Both the position numbers and the translations under genes were made by a program. Shown piece by piece: positions 21,990 to 34,700 of a stretch of 64,000 nucleotides of DNA (within the stretch, counting starts at the first letter, position 1; every line of letters starts with the position of its first letter). The notes below the pieces were generated by a model. The model was not told where the DNA came from. It saw nothing but the letters and a program-made list of their open reading frames with translations, and did not search any database. Source of the DNA: Cladorhizidae sp. MBARI D1340-BT2 (Eukaryota > Porifera > Demospongiae > Poecilosclerida > Cladorhizidae); contig JAQNBH010000007.1 of the NCBI GenBank assembly GCA_028752905.1, forward strand, positions 20,170,816 through 20,234,815, read 5' to 3'.

Positions 21990-22018
<29 letters not shown>
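21990..22018 (+). repeat. C29 homopolymer
   Basis: 29 consecutive C, the longest homopolymer in the window. On the other strand it is a G-run able to form quadruplex-like structure. Exact length is uncertain. Confidence 0.95.
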
Positions 22019-22019
<1 letters not shown>

Positions 22020-22406
22020 TCACACACTTGATTGGGATACAGAGCTATAATAGTCAATAATATCCCTTACAATATATAGGCATTGGGTGATGACCCACTA
22101 TAAGCAGATAGGCCCATACACACTAATCACTCCCACTTGCCTTTCATTTCATGTGAACATTAATGATGAATGGTCATGATAAAATATTGTGCACAAGTAT
22201 CACAAAGAGTTTCCAGGGTCCCAATATGTAGCTACGATTTGAACAACACAGCTTTGTGAGAAGGTATGGATGGGGATTGGATAATTGGAAATGTTAAGGA
22301 TAATGGAGAGAAGTTGAAGCTCAGCAAGATTAAAAATATTTCCATATGGAATGTATGATGATCGTGATAGAAGTGAGAGATGATTGATGGGGGGAAAGGG
22401 GAAAAT

Positions 22407-22703
22407 TTATTTGCTGTCTGTGATGTCAAATACAGTTTGCAGCAACCGTGACGCTATCTTGGTTAAGTTCCCCAGAGCTTCCAGGAATTCCACCTGCACT
22501 TCATCAGATTCTGTATCGTCGGGAGTGCAGTCCTCAAACATGGCGGCAAGGTAATCCTTCCACTTGTTAATCACACTGGATATGAAGGCAGACTTGCTGA
22601 TGTTCTCAGGCAATAGATTTACTGTGCAATGAAGAACTTCCAGAAACCAACTGCATTTTTTAAAAGTTTTGTCAGTACTTGCTAAATGCAAACTGTTTTT
22701 CGT
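22407..22703 (-). CDS. FBXO47: FBXO47-like, last exon
   Basis: The acceptor reads GATGTGTCAG before 22703, and the frame runs to TAA at 22407. It includes CSWFLEVLHCTVNLLPENIS and an acidic stretch DCTPDDTESDEVQ, matching the C-terminal helical part of the family in length and position. Phase 0 entry fits a donor after GGA in the preceding exon; an alternative acceptor (AACAG|T) fits the later donor. Confidence 0.7.
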   Translation of the reverse strand, partial: TKNSLHLASTDKTFKKCSWFLEVLHCTVNLLPENISKSAFISSVINKWKDYLAAMFEDCTPDDTESDEVQVEFLEALGNLTKIASRLLQTVFDITDSK

Positions 22704-25700
22704 CTGACACATCCCATAGGTATGAGTTTAAACTATCATTATGTAGTGTGTAGCAAATCCATCACAATACCCAAAATGAAAGCAACTACTAAAAAGCAAC
22801 TACTAAATAACAGTTTAATATGAACATATCTTTACTAAATTTCTATTGGTCGTTTCTGTCCGTCTGGTTGAGTGTCCTTAGGCACTCACACAGAGGACCC
22901 AGGGAGGATACGACAAGACTGATAAGAGTAATGCATACGGTGGAATTATACATGTATTCACCTGCTGCATGAAGAGCAACCTTTCAGCTAGTATATTTAC
23001 AGAGTCTCTGTATATTGCTCAACTTGTCTTGGACTAATATAACTGAGCTCCAAATGCCACAACAACCTACAGTGGCAGTTAGAAAACAGTTGAGTAATAA
23101 ACAAATAAATAAAATGAAGGCAAAAAAACCTAATGAAAAAATAAGTTCTCTCTCCTCTACTAACTAGGCAGCCAGTTCTCCCTTCTCTATCGGCTTTGCA
23201 GAGTTATCTCTCCTCTGCCGACTGCGCAGTCAGTTCTCTCTCTTACACTAATTGTGCAACTAATTCCCTCTCCTCTACTGCCTGTGCAGTCAGTTTTATC
23301 TCCTCTACTGACTGTATAACTAATTCTCTCTTCTTCACTGACTGTGCAGCGAATTCTCATCTCTACTGACACTGCAGCAAACGGTTCTCTATCCTCTACT
23401 GACTATGCAGCCAGTATACCCTCTCTATTGACTGTGCAGTTAGTTTTATCCTCCACTGAGTGTAGAACCTGTTTTCTCTTCTCAAGTGACTGTGCAGCCA
23501 GTTCTCTGTACCTACTAAATAGGAATCAGGTTCTCTCTCCTTACTTACTGCGTAGCCAGTTCTCTCTCCTCTACTTACTGTGCAGCCAGTACTCTCTCCT
23601 CTACTTACTGTGCAGCCAGTTCTCTCTCCTCTACTTACTGTACAGCCAGTTCTCTCTCCTCTACTTACTGTGCAGCCAGTTCTCTACTGTGTAACCTGAA
23701 TTGCATGCAGTCCAATTACTAGTGCAGAGCAAATGTAATCATGTGAAGGTCAGCTGTGTAAGTCACATTTAGGATAGGTAACAACATCACCATAACATAG
23801 ACACTAGAAAGTTACTTCTTTGTGTCTGCATGTGGTAGTGGGTATTCACACACCAATTTTAGCATATTAGAGGTATGAGGTTGTGTTACAAGCCACTCTG
23901 ACCTGAATACTACACCAGTGTAGATAAAACCAAACACGAAGTGGAAAAATTAGCAATACACATTGTCAACTATTCCCTGCCATACACCAATCATGTTACT
24001 CATCTGTGAACTACATGTAGAGGTAAAACCACCAAGCCACTTGCATTGATCTTGACTGCACATACAAGCTCACCATTCCCAAACATTACTAAAAATATAT
24101 AACCTACACTAACAACGGTTACCGTTTATGTACCAATTCAACTTTTGGCTGCATGGCACTGACCTACAAAGGTTCGCGCGATCCGCACACCAGCTTTCCT
24201 AAGGTCACTTAAGCACACTCAGATTTGTGCTGGCCATGTGGCAAAAAGTTTTTCCCTCCTCTGGGACTATTCTTAGCTTTGAGAGGCGATGGATCATCTT
24301 TATTGTATCTCTCCTCTTCTACCATTCTACCAGCATAAGTTGAAAAGCTACCACGAAGCCCATGGGAAAAGAAGTAGACATACTCTGTATTTGATGGTGT
24401 CGTTGGTCAGGACCTCTTTTCAGTTAGTGGCTGGGTTTGTAAGTCATACAGTAGCTTCTGTACTAGCTACTGTAGGCCTAGTTTCTAAGTAAGTTGTGCC
24501 TTAAGAAAGGCTTAGCAAACCTTGACTCAGCCTTTGTGTGCAAGCCTTTCCCTTCAGTTTACATGCTGAGACCTGTGTCATGCCTGTCCTATTATACAGT
24601 GCTGAGACCTGTGTCATGCCTGTCCTATTATACAGTGCTGAGACCTGTGTCATGCCTGTCCTATTATACGCTGCTGAGACCTGTGTCATGTCTAGACCAG
24701 TCAATAGCTTGTGCATCAGCATTCAGGTATCATTAGTGCCCCATAAAGTAGATGCCCCTTTTCATAAGGTTATTTGAACATGCTGATTACCAACAAATAA
24801 AAAGAGGTTGGAGTTATTGTGAGGACACTTTGGCCACCAATTAAACCTTCCAAGATCTCCACCATAGTCCGAATTTTATTTTCCAACTGTTCAGCACACT
24901 TTCCACTATCCACCTGTTCTAGCAGATTCTTATTTGGCGATTGTTCATAAAATTGGTTATGCATCCAAAATTAATAGCTTTATTGGACAATGTGAATGTG
25001 TATTCGTTTCTCTTCAGCATATTTGAGAATGGAACGTTCTTCGTTGGGAAAAAGCAGAAGGAGCTAACCCAGTGTGCCACTTCTGCAGAACATGCTGGCT
25101 CAGGCAACTCCCCAGTGTCTCACGTTCTCCAGGTCCCCCTAAGGTTCAATATGAAGTTGGACCATCCATTGTTCCCATCTACCTTAGTGACAGACCATCT
25201 TTAAGAGTGTTTGATTGCAGATTTGTAGGTGGTCGCCCAAAAGTGAGGGCACCTCAAAATTATCCCTGTGTTGCAATTTTTTCCCTTTAATAGCATTACA
25301 GAAAAATCAGCAAAATAAAAAAAATGCTTCTGATGTTCATCTGCCAGGAGACCTACACTCATCTCCCGGGAAACATATTCTCATCTGCACTGTTTCTCAC
25401 AGGAGGGCTACAATGACTGATTTCATAGCAAGCAGCAGGTGCATTGTTTAAGTATTTATGGCATGTGTTTGATTATTTGTGGCATGCGATGTTTAGCATT
25501 TGTTCAGCTGTGCTGATGTCGAGAGCAACTCCAACAGCTAGTCTGATTGATCTTTCAATGTCTACAGCTCAGTCCACGATGTGGAGGGCTACTCCACCAA
25601 CTCTCAGAGGACTGCAGTTAAGCCAAAAAAAATTTAACATAGAACTCCTCCGATTTTCTGTGTTTTGATCACCATTATATTTATATTTTGGGGGACGGTG

Positions 25701-28700
25701 GGCATTCAGCATCCGTTCTAAATAACTGAAACATAAAAAATATATTTTGGCTTGTACTGTATGTATTACGCAAGCTTATTCATATCTGGGGACAGAGTCT
25801 CAACCTCATAGGCATCCAAGAAGACAGACCTACGTCAGTCATATCATCTCTCTGAGATTTGCCCTGCCACCATCAGTGGTGGATACAACATTTGCCAATT
25901 GCAATCAAAGGTGAGGTGCTTGACAAGTGCACATCATGGAGGATCATTATTCCCCATGGCTCCAGAGGCAGCACATACAGTTGGAATACCTAGTGACGTG
26001 GATTGGTTCAGATACATTTTAAAGGAATACTTGCACTAAACAGAGAACATGCACGTGCATATATCTGTGGTGTACCTGTGGAAAATTATTTAGATCTTAA
26101 GGACCACACAGGTGCATGCTACATAGGCCAGTCTTACCCACCTTACCCACCCCCACACACAACAGTTCACCGTCACACACACCCTCAGCCACACATACAC
26201 TACACACCACTTCACCCACTATCACACACCACTTCACCACCCAATGTCACATACCAACTCAACCACCCCCACTACTTCATCTACCCACCCATACATACCA
26301 ACTCCACCCACATTGATATAACACTCAAGAGTAACCCACCCACCAGTTCACCCACTCACACATCACCTACCCCCACCCCCACCATCTACACCACACTCCC
26401 TCACACACTTAGGACGCACGTGATATTGTCGTCACTATTCTCACTGTTCTCCTGTACTCCTTCCATGAGTGAACAACAAGAGTTGCCCAAGTAGAAGCAG
26501 ATGACTGCGGCCTCATCTACGTGGCCATTTCCCACATGGCAGCCCAACACGGCCTTGCTGATGGTTTGGCCACAGTGCATCAACAACTGTGCCACGTTCT
26601 CCAAGCACCAGCTGTTAGGCGTGCCTGCACACACAATTAGATGAAGCAAAATTCTTGTATGTATGTATGTATATATGTATGTATGTTGTATGTATGTATG
26701 ATGCATGTATATGATGCATGTATATGATGCATGTATATGATGCATGTATGTATGATGTATGTATGTACATGTATGATGTATGTATGTATGTATATATGAT
26801 GTATGTATGTATGATGCATGTATATGATGCATGTATGTATGGTGTATGTATGTATGATGTTGTATATGATGCATGTATATGATGCATGTATGTGTGATGT
26901 ATGCATGTACATGTATGTATGATATATGATATGTATTTATGATAATTATGTGCCTATATATGATGTATGTATCTACATGTATGTATGATGTATGCATGTA
27001 TGATATATGTATGTACATGTATGTATGATGTATGTATGTGTGTATGATACAGTATATGTGTGTATGTATGATGTATGTAAATATGATGCATGTATGATGT
27101 ATGTATGTACATGTATTTATGTATGTATGATGTATGTATTATATGTATGTACATATGATGTATGTAAATATGATGTATGTACACGTATGTGTGATGTATG
27201 TATGTATGATATATGTAAATATGATGCATGTATGATGTATGTATGTATATGTATGTATGATGTATGGCTGTTCTCTGAATAGCCAATGAAATTTTGTAGG
27301 TCTTCCCAAGTACACATATACTGTATAAGGGCCTTAATCAAATGCAAATATCGGGGAGTATGATAGTGTGCCCCATATTATTAGGTGCCCCATATTATAT
27401 GTACAAGTAATTAAAAAAACTGAAAAAGAACAGAATGCACGAAACATTTAAACACACAGAATGTTTATTAATTATTTGGCGGAATGGATGGTAAGGGTGT
27501 TGGTCATGGAAATTCGTTGTGACTTTTAGCGAGAAGATGGTTTTTTCAACTTGCAAGAAACAGAGAATTTTATATCTTGGATTGAAGGCACCTACTATCG
27601 TTAGAATCTTGGAGAAGGAGGATATGACGGCACCGAGGCAGGGCTTAGCATTATGTGGGAGACCAGAGATAATGGCAGCCGTCCAAGAGATTGTCAAAGA
27701 CAAAATGCAAACCAACAACGAGAAGACTGCCTATCAGCGACTGTCATTCTGCGATGTAGAACCTCACTGGGATGGACCTTTCGGGGAAGCTCCTATCAGT
27801 TGATATGAGACGTAAACAAGGTTCGTGTGTGATGCTTAAAATGCTTTAGACCGACTTAATTTAGTTCAGAGGAAGACTGGCTTAATAATGCTAACTGCAG
27901 GTTGACCAATCTTCCTATATACAGCAGAAGGGCCAGTGGTTTCAAGATGGACCATGGCATCGGTAACCAGATTGCCGTATCTTGATCTACCACCTTAAGG
28001 AGTGTGCACATCTTTTGTTACAAGAGGTCATACTATATTACATGTACACAGCATGCCCTATATTACATGTGCACAGCATGCCCTATATTACATGTGCACA
28101 GCATGCCATATATTACATGTACACAGCATGCCCTATATTACATGTACACAGCATGCCCTATATTACATGTGCACAGCATGCCCTATATTACATGTACACA
28201 GCATGCTCTATATTACATGTACACAGCATGCCCTATATTACATGTACACAGCATGCCCTATATTACATGTACACAGCATGCCCTATATTACATGTACACA
28301 GCATGCCCTATATTACATGTGCACAGCATGCCCTATATTACATGTACACAGCACGCCCTATATTACATGTACACAGCATGCCCTATATTACATGTACACA
28401 GCATGCCCTATATTACATGTACACAGCATGCCCTATATTACATGTACACAGCATGCCATATATTACATGTACACAGCATGCCCTATATTACATGTACACA
28501 GCATGTCCTATATTACATGTGCACAGCATGCCATATATTACATGTACACAGCATGCCATATATTACATGTACACAGCATGCCATATATTACATGTGCACA
28601 GCATGCCTTAAATATTACATGTACATAGCACCTACATATTGATATATAGTACACTGGTGAGTATAGTAACTCTTATAATAAGCCTATGATCAATGGCGGT

Positions 28701-31700
28701 ATCATTTATCCCTATCCTAAGGTCAAGAGATTGGAGTGGGCCAGGCAGAACCTTGCAAATGTTGTTTTTTAATATCATATGGGCGGACGAGTGCACAGTT
28801 CAATTGGAAACACATAGCTGGTTTTGTTGCCGAAAGATATACAGGACAGGCACCAAAGAACAAGCCAAGATTGTTACATGCTATATTAGGGGTGTGTAAT
28901 AAGGTGTAGAGTTATGGTATACTAATGTGTTTTTAAACTTCTGTTTATTTGATTATAAGGTGAAACATCTGGGGAAGATGCATGTGTGGGCTGGAATAAG
29001 CATGAAAGGAAGAACGGGAATATGCATTTTTGATGGCATTATGAGAGCCCCACTTTTTGTTCAAATTCCTCTCAGACCCTTTAACCCTCCGTGGATGTTT
29101 GCCCCCATCACCGCTTCATGCAGCATATATCCAGGCTGATGATATAAATTGGTGGAGGATTCCTCCCAAATCTTCGAATGCCAATCCCATTGAAAAACTT
29201 GTGACATGAGTTGAAGGAGTACAGAAGACCAAACAATTAAAACTGAGTCCTCTGTACTAGCTTTTAGTTGTTGTTTTTTCAGGCAAGAACGAAACTAAAA
29301 ACTAGACAGAAGTGAAGGCTCAGTCACTGCTGTAGGTAGGCACTAGAGGTGGTACCAGCCATTGGAGCTCCACCTACTGTAGCCATTAATTTAATCAAGT
29401 GCTATTCCTGAAACGATGAAGTGCTATTCCTGAAATCATTAATCAAACATTAATTAAAATAGTATTCCTTTGAAACCAATTCATTTGAAACCATTTGAAA
29501 CCATGAATTCTTTGAAACCATGAATCTAATCAAGTGCTATTCCGCTATTCCTGAAGCCATGAATTTAATTAAGTGCTATTCCTGAACCCATGAATTTACT
29601 ATTTAATCAAAATGCCTGAAGTAATGCATTTTAATCAAAATGCCATTCCTGACACTATGAATTTACTATTCCTGAAACCATTAATTTAATCAAAATGCTA
29701 TTCCTGACACAATGAATTTATTTCTGAAGCCATGAATGTAATCAAAATGCTATTCTCGAAGCCATGAATTTAATCAAAATGATATTCCTGAAACCATGAA
29801 TTTAATCAAAAGCCATGAATGTAATCAAAATGCTACTCCCCATCAAAATGGTATTCCTGAAACCATGAAATGCTAATGAAACCATGAATTTAATCAAAAT
29901 GCTTCCTGAAACCATGAATTTAATCAAAATGCTATTCAAAATGCCATTCCTGAATCCCTGAATTTAATCAAAGTGAAGCCATGAATTAAATCAAAGTCCG
30001 AAGCCATGAATTTGCTATTCCTGAAACCAGTTTCAGGAATAGCACTTAGATTAAATTCATGGCTTTAGGAATATCATTTTGATTAAATTCGTGGCTTCGA
30101 GAATAGCACTTTGATTAAATTCCTTCGGGAATAGCACTTCTTCGGGAATAGCACTTTGATTAAATTCAGGGTTTCAGGAATAGCATTGATTAAATTCATG
30201 GTTTAAGGAATAGCATTTTGATTAAATTCATGTTCATTAGCATTTTGATTAGCATTTTGCTATTTCAGGAATAGCATTGATTAATCAATGATATTTCAGG
30301 AATAGCATTTTGATTAAATTCATGTTCATTAGCACTTTGATTAGCATTTTGATATTTCAGGAATAGCATTGATTAATCAATGATATTTCAGGAATAGCAT
30401 TTTGATTAAATTCATGTTCATTAGCACTTTGATATTTCAGGAATAGCAATGATGATATTCCTGAAACCAAACCATCAAATGCTAAAGAACATCAAAATAC
30501 TATTCCTGAAACCACTAACACACAAATACAGGTACAAAGATTGAGTTTGGTTAACCCTTGGCATTCATGAACAGCATGAATCAAACCAGGAATGATTTAG
30601 CCACATAAAACACCACCCACAGACTGTAAGAGGTAAAGGGTTACCAAGAAGTTAAAGAGAATAGGTAAGGTGTGATCTTGGAAGTGAAACTGAACATGCT
30701 GAGAGGGTGAGTGTATAAGGATCCTAAGAACTAAATCATGTACACGTACATACATATGTGTGGTGGTACCTACCCTCTCCAAGGACAGCTACTACCCAAG
30801 TGGAGGTTAGTGATGCATACAGGATAGTGACCTCTGAGTCATAACAACACTCCCAATGTATCACTGCTTGTAGCTTAGCACTAAGCAAATTGCCTTTACG
30901 GAAGTAGCTGCAGCTGGGCCTACCTAAAATGAGCCTAATGAGAGGAAGACTTTAATCTTTATTGTATTGTAATGGAGAGAGTTAAGCCCCATAGTATATA
31001 TCTACAGTATATATACAGTAACACGTGCCACTTCCATGTGGTTATTAGAGTTCAGTATTTGGTGCCAAAGTGTGGGGTTTCCGATTCTACCCTGGAAAGT
31101 TTCATTTAGTGCTAGGCTATACAATGTATGTATATGTGTACATATATGTACATACATGTATGTACATGTGTACATATATGTTACTGTACATGTGTATGTA
31201 CATGTCAGCAGATTATATCATAAACCTGTATCTCCTCTCTCTCCTCTCTTCTCCCTCTCACTCTCTCTTTCTCTCCTCTCTCTCTTCTATGTCTCTCTTT
31301 TATCTCTGTCCTCTCTCCCTTCTATCGCTCCTGTCTTTCTATCCACTATCTCTCTCCTCTCTCTCTATCCTCGCTCTCTTCTCTCTCCTCTCTCCCCTCT
31401 ATCTCTCCTCTCTATCTCTCTTCTCTTTCTCCTCTCTTTATCTGTCTCTCTCCTCTAGCAATAATGCAACACATTATGACGAAGTGTGTTATTTGGTGTG
31501 TGTAGTGGGGGTGGTGATGAACTGCTAAACATTTACTCAAGAATATTTGTCTGTGTGGGTGTGTATTACTAAGCAAGTTCATATAATGAAATAGTTATTC
31601 TAGAGATTGTCGTATGTCATACATGTACATTGTACATGTAAATTAGCAGTAAAAAAACAGTTCTGTTGCAGTTATCAAAAAAAAAATGCATAATAAAACA

Positions 31701-34700
31701 AAAGAGGGCCTGGTTTGCAAGGTTTCATACAGGAACTGCCCTCGGTATGTACACATGTACATTGGTGTACACATATATGTACAGTAACTAAGTGTAAACT
31801 TGTCTTACTGGTCAATTCATGTATGATGCTGATGATGTTGGCCATCTTCCAATCCTTGCTGCTGTGCAGGTGCAACAGCCTCAGGCTCCTAGCTAGCTCG
31901 CTGAAGTCCACCGTGCCAAACAAATGCTGCAGGTGAGAGCAGCCACAGACCTGCGTCCAGGAAACAAACCCTGAGGAAGAGGAAGCAACAAAGTCTCAGT
32001 TAAGTTAATGTAGAAATGACATTCTCAATAATTTGGCTCCTTGACGTCTCAGCTATGCACGCTCCAGCTATGCATGCTCTGGCTATGCATGCTCCAGCTA
32101 TGCACACTCCAGCTATGCACACTCCAGCTATGCATGCTCTAGTTATGCATGCTCCAGCTATGCATGCTCCAGCTATGCATGCTCTGGACAGCTATGCATG
32201 CTCCAGCTATGCACGCTCCAGCTATGCATGCTCCAGCTATGCATGCTCCAGCTATGCATGCTCCAGCTATGCATGCTCTGGCTATGCATGCTCTAGTTAT
32301 GCATGCTCTAGCTATGCATGCTCTAGTTATGCATGCTCCAGCTATGCATGCTCCAGCTATGCATGCTCTGGCTATGCATGCTCCAGCTATGCATGCTCCA
32401 GCTATGCATGCTCTGACTATGCATGCTCCAGCTATGCATGCTCCAGCTATGCATGCTCCAGCTATGCATGCTCCAGCTATGCATGCTCTAGCTATGCATG
32501 CTCCGGCTATGCATGCTCCAGCTATGCATGCTCCAGCTACGCATGCTCTAGCTATGCATGCTCCAGCTATGCATGCTCCAGCTATGCATGCTCCAGCTAT
32601 GCATGCTCCAGCTATGCATGCTCCAGCTATGCATGCTCCAGCTATGCATGCTCCAGCTATGCATGCTCCAGCTATGCATGCTCCAGCTATGCATGCTCCA
32701 GCCTTCATCAGGAATAATGACAAAGGCTAGAGCATCTAAAGCTGACATAGAGCAGCAAATTTAAGTAGATTATTGACAAATCCTACTTAGGTACACAGCC
32801 TAGCCATGCTTACGACAAAATCAACCAGCCACACAACATCCCATGGTTGCTACATACAATGTATGCATGTACATGCCATATGCCTGCCAGTGGCTCGTTG
32901 CTACACTGTTAGTTGTTAGGCTAGGTTGGGTGGGATAAGGTTGTCCCTGCAGTCGAGGATCTCATACTCGTACATGGTGAGGCACCAAATACCAAGCCAT
33001 CTACGAGCTCCCACGACTGGAGATAATTCGTATCTCACCCTATCTCACCCTAAAGCAAGCTTAATAATGAATTTATCATATCATCAATATAACAATTATG
33101 GCAAACATGTGATCATTGTATATTTCAAATTATGCAAAGGTCGCGGCAGAGGGCAAAGTGGCTGACAAAGTGACGCCATAAGGTTGACATGACAACCGGA
33201 TGACTCGTGCATGCGTTACCTTTCCGAATGGATATGGATAATTAGTGTTAGGGGATCTCCAATCCCAAGGAGAACACTAACAACTATCACAAGTGCGAAA
33301 CATTACACATTAACAGTAGACTCGCACAAACCAGACAGAAACCACTGCTGTAGATGGGTTCATACATGCTTAATTGGATGCACATTATCTTATTAGCGAC
33401 CTCTGGCCTGCCGCCTATTTAAAGGAGCTGGCCCAGGCAGAACCCAGCTGAGGGTACAGATTGAAGCAGTTATCTACTCCTCCCACCTGTCTCTATACCC
33501 GGCCCGCAACATCCTAAGTCCCCAACAGATTGTAAGCCCACGAGGCAGGGCACAGGATCTGTATGGTACTAGCCAATCAAACCGCGAAAAATGACCCGAT
33601 TAGCCAGTGTCTTAGCGGACGTGTTTTGACTAAGAAGGAACTGATGTCTGTCAACTATTACTGTTTGGTTTGTGCATACTCAGCACAACTACAAACCATG
33701 TGTATCCATGAAGAAGGCAGACCTAATTGTTTCTTGAGAGAAACACATTATATCCTAAATTCTTTATTGGTGATTGGATTGCAAGAGTAAGGATTACATC
33801 TTACTTTGCTTGTAAAAATATCTTCTAAACATATCCTATCAGAGGAAGCAAAAGATGTATGAATGCCAAGCAATTTTTTTTTTGCAGACCTCTGGCTGCT
33901 GCATTGAGAGCGCTAGATGATTTTATCACTTGTCACCTCTGCGGAATTTCATTAAATGAGAGCTGCCAGGTGCTTTTGAAGCGTAGAAAGGCTGAAATTA
34001 TGGATTACTAACCTTCTCAATAATCAATTTCAAATTGTATTCTCTCGACATTTCGACTAGATGCTCTAGCCTTCATCAGGAAAATCTAGTCGAAACGTCG
34101 AGAGAATACAATAATTTCAAGTTGATTATTGAGAAGGTTATTTTAATATCAACTGAGAGGTCATTGAGTGTAATTATGGAGTTTCCAAGATGTGATCACA
34201 CAATTTCCGATTCCTCATGTATATTTCAATTTTATCTGTCAAAGTGTCTAATTAATGCTCTAGAATGTGTACATGCTCACCAGGAGGAATGTATTGAAGC
34301 ACCAGATGCCCCAATCTCTGACACAGACAGCATTGAGGAAGAGAAGTTAATAACTCGATGACTGGATGGTTGACATAACAGACTCAATATACTGCTTGCA
34401 CTGTTCATTAAATAGTTTTATTCTGTTTGCACTCACTACTTGATGATGTGAGTCACATTTAAAAGGTGGGATGAAACCATTTTAGTAGTAAAGTGTTTAA
34501 AAACTTGTGGTTACCACTTTATGATCCATAGGTTCTGCAAACTTCATGGTGTGGATTTGATATATAGTTTAAAAGATAGGTCTTTCTGTCAGTGTGCTCT
34601 CTTTTGATACTAAAACAGTTTTCATAAGTATGCCAAGTTACTGGAGGTAAAGTGGGGGTACCTAAAAACCTGAGTGCCTGATTTTGCCACATAAATATCT

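Larger units (their letters stand above)
22704..26419 (-). other. Last intron of the FBXO47-like gene
   Basis: 3.7 kb holding a 30-bp array (23130-23692), a 36-bp array (24565-24697) and a Pro/Thr-rich CA-rich tract near 26130-26400. Two protein-like open stretches, minus about 24770-24964 and plus about 24941-25204, could not be tied to any gene. Confidence 0.5.

Noticed and set aside
24941..25204. Plus-strand 87-codon frame faintly like a GIY-YIG domain of the ANKLE1 type (FENGTFFVGK)
   Set aside because: Similarity is too weak and lacks flanking motifs; the opposite strand is also open there.
26003..26494. Pro/Thr/His-rich frame on the plus strand
   Set aside because: Mostly a CA/CC-rich low-complexity tract that overlaps a convincing minus-strand exon at its end.
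27982..28642. Three overlapping open frames of over 200 codons rich in Tyr, His, Met and Cys
   Set aside because: The 25-bp unit lacks stops in every phase, so all three frames are open by construction.
32016..32730. Long Ser-Tyr-Ala-Cys, Ala-Met-His and Gly-Ala-Cys-Ile repeat proteins on both strands
   Set aside because: The 15-bp unit has no stop in several frames. There is no splice context, and it lies in an FBXO47-like intron.
32916..33020. Minus-strand terminal-exon-like peptide ending in TAA
   Set aside because: No partner exon with matching phase; it would interrupt a well-fitting FBXO47-like junction.
33563..34361. RING finger assignment for the nested gene
   Set aside because: The Cys/His spacing (C-x-H-x6-C) does not match the RING consensus.
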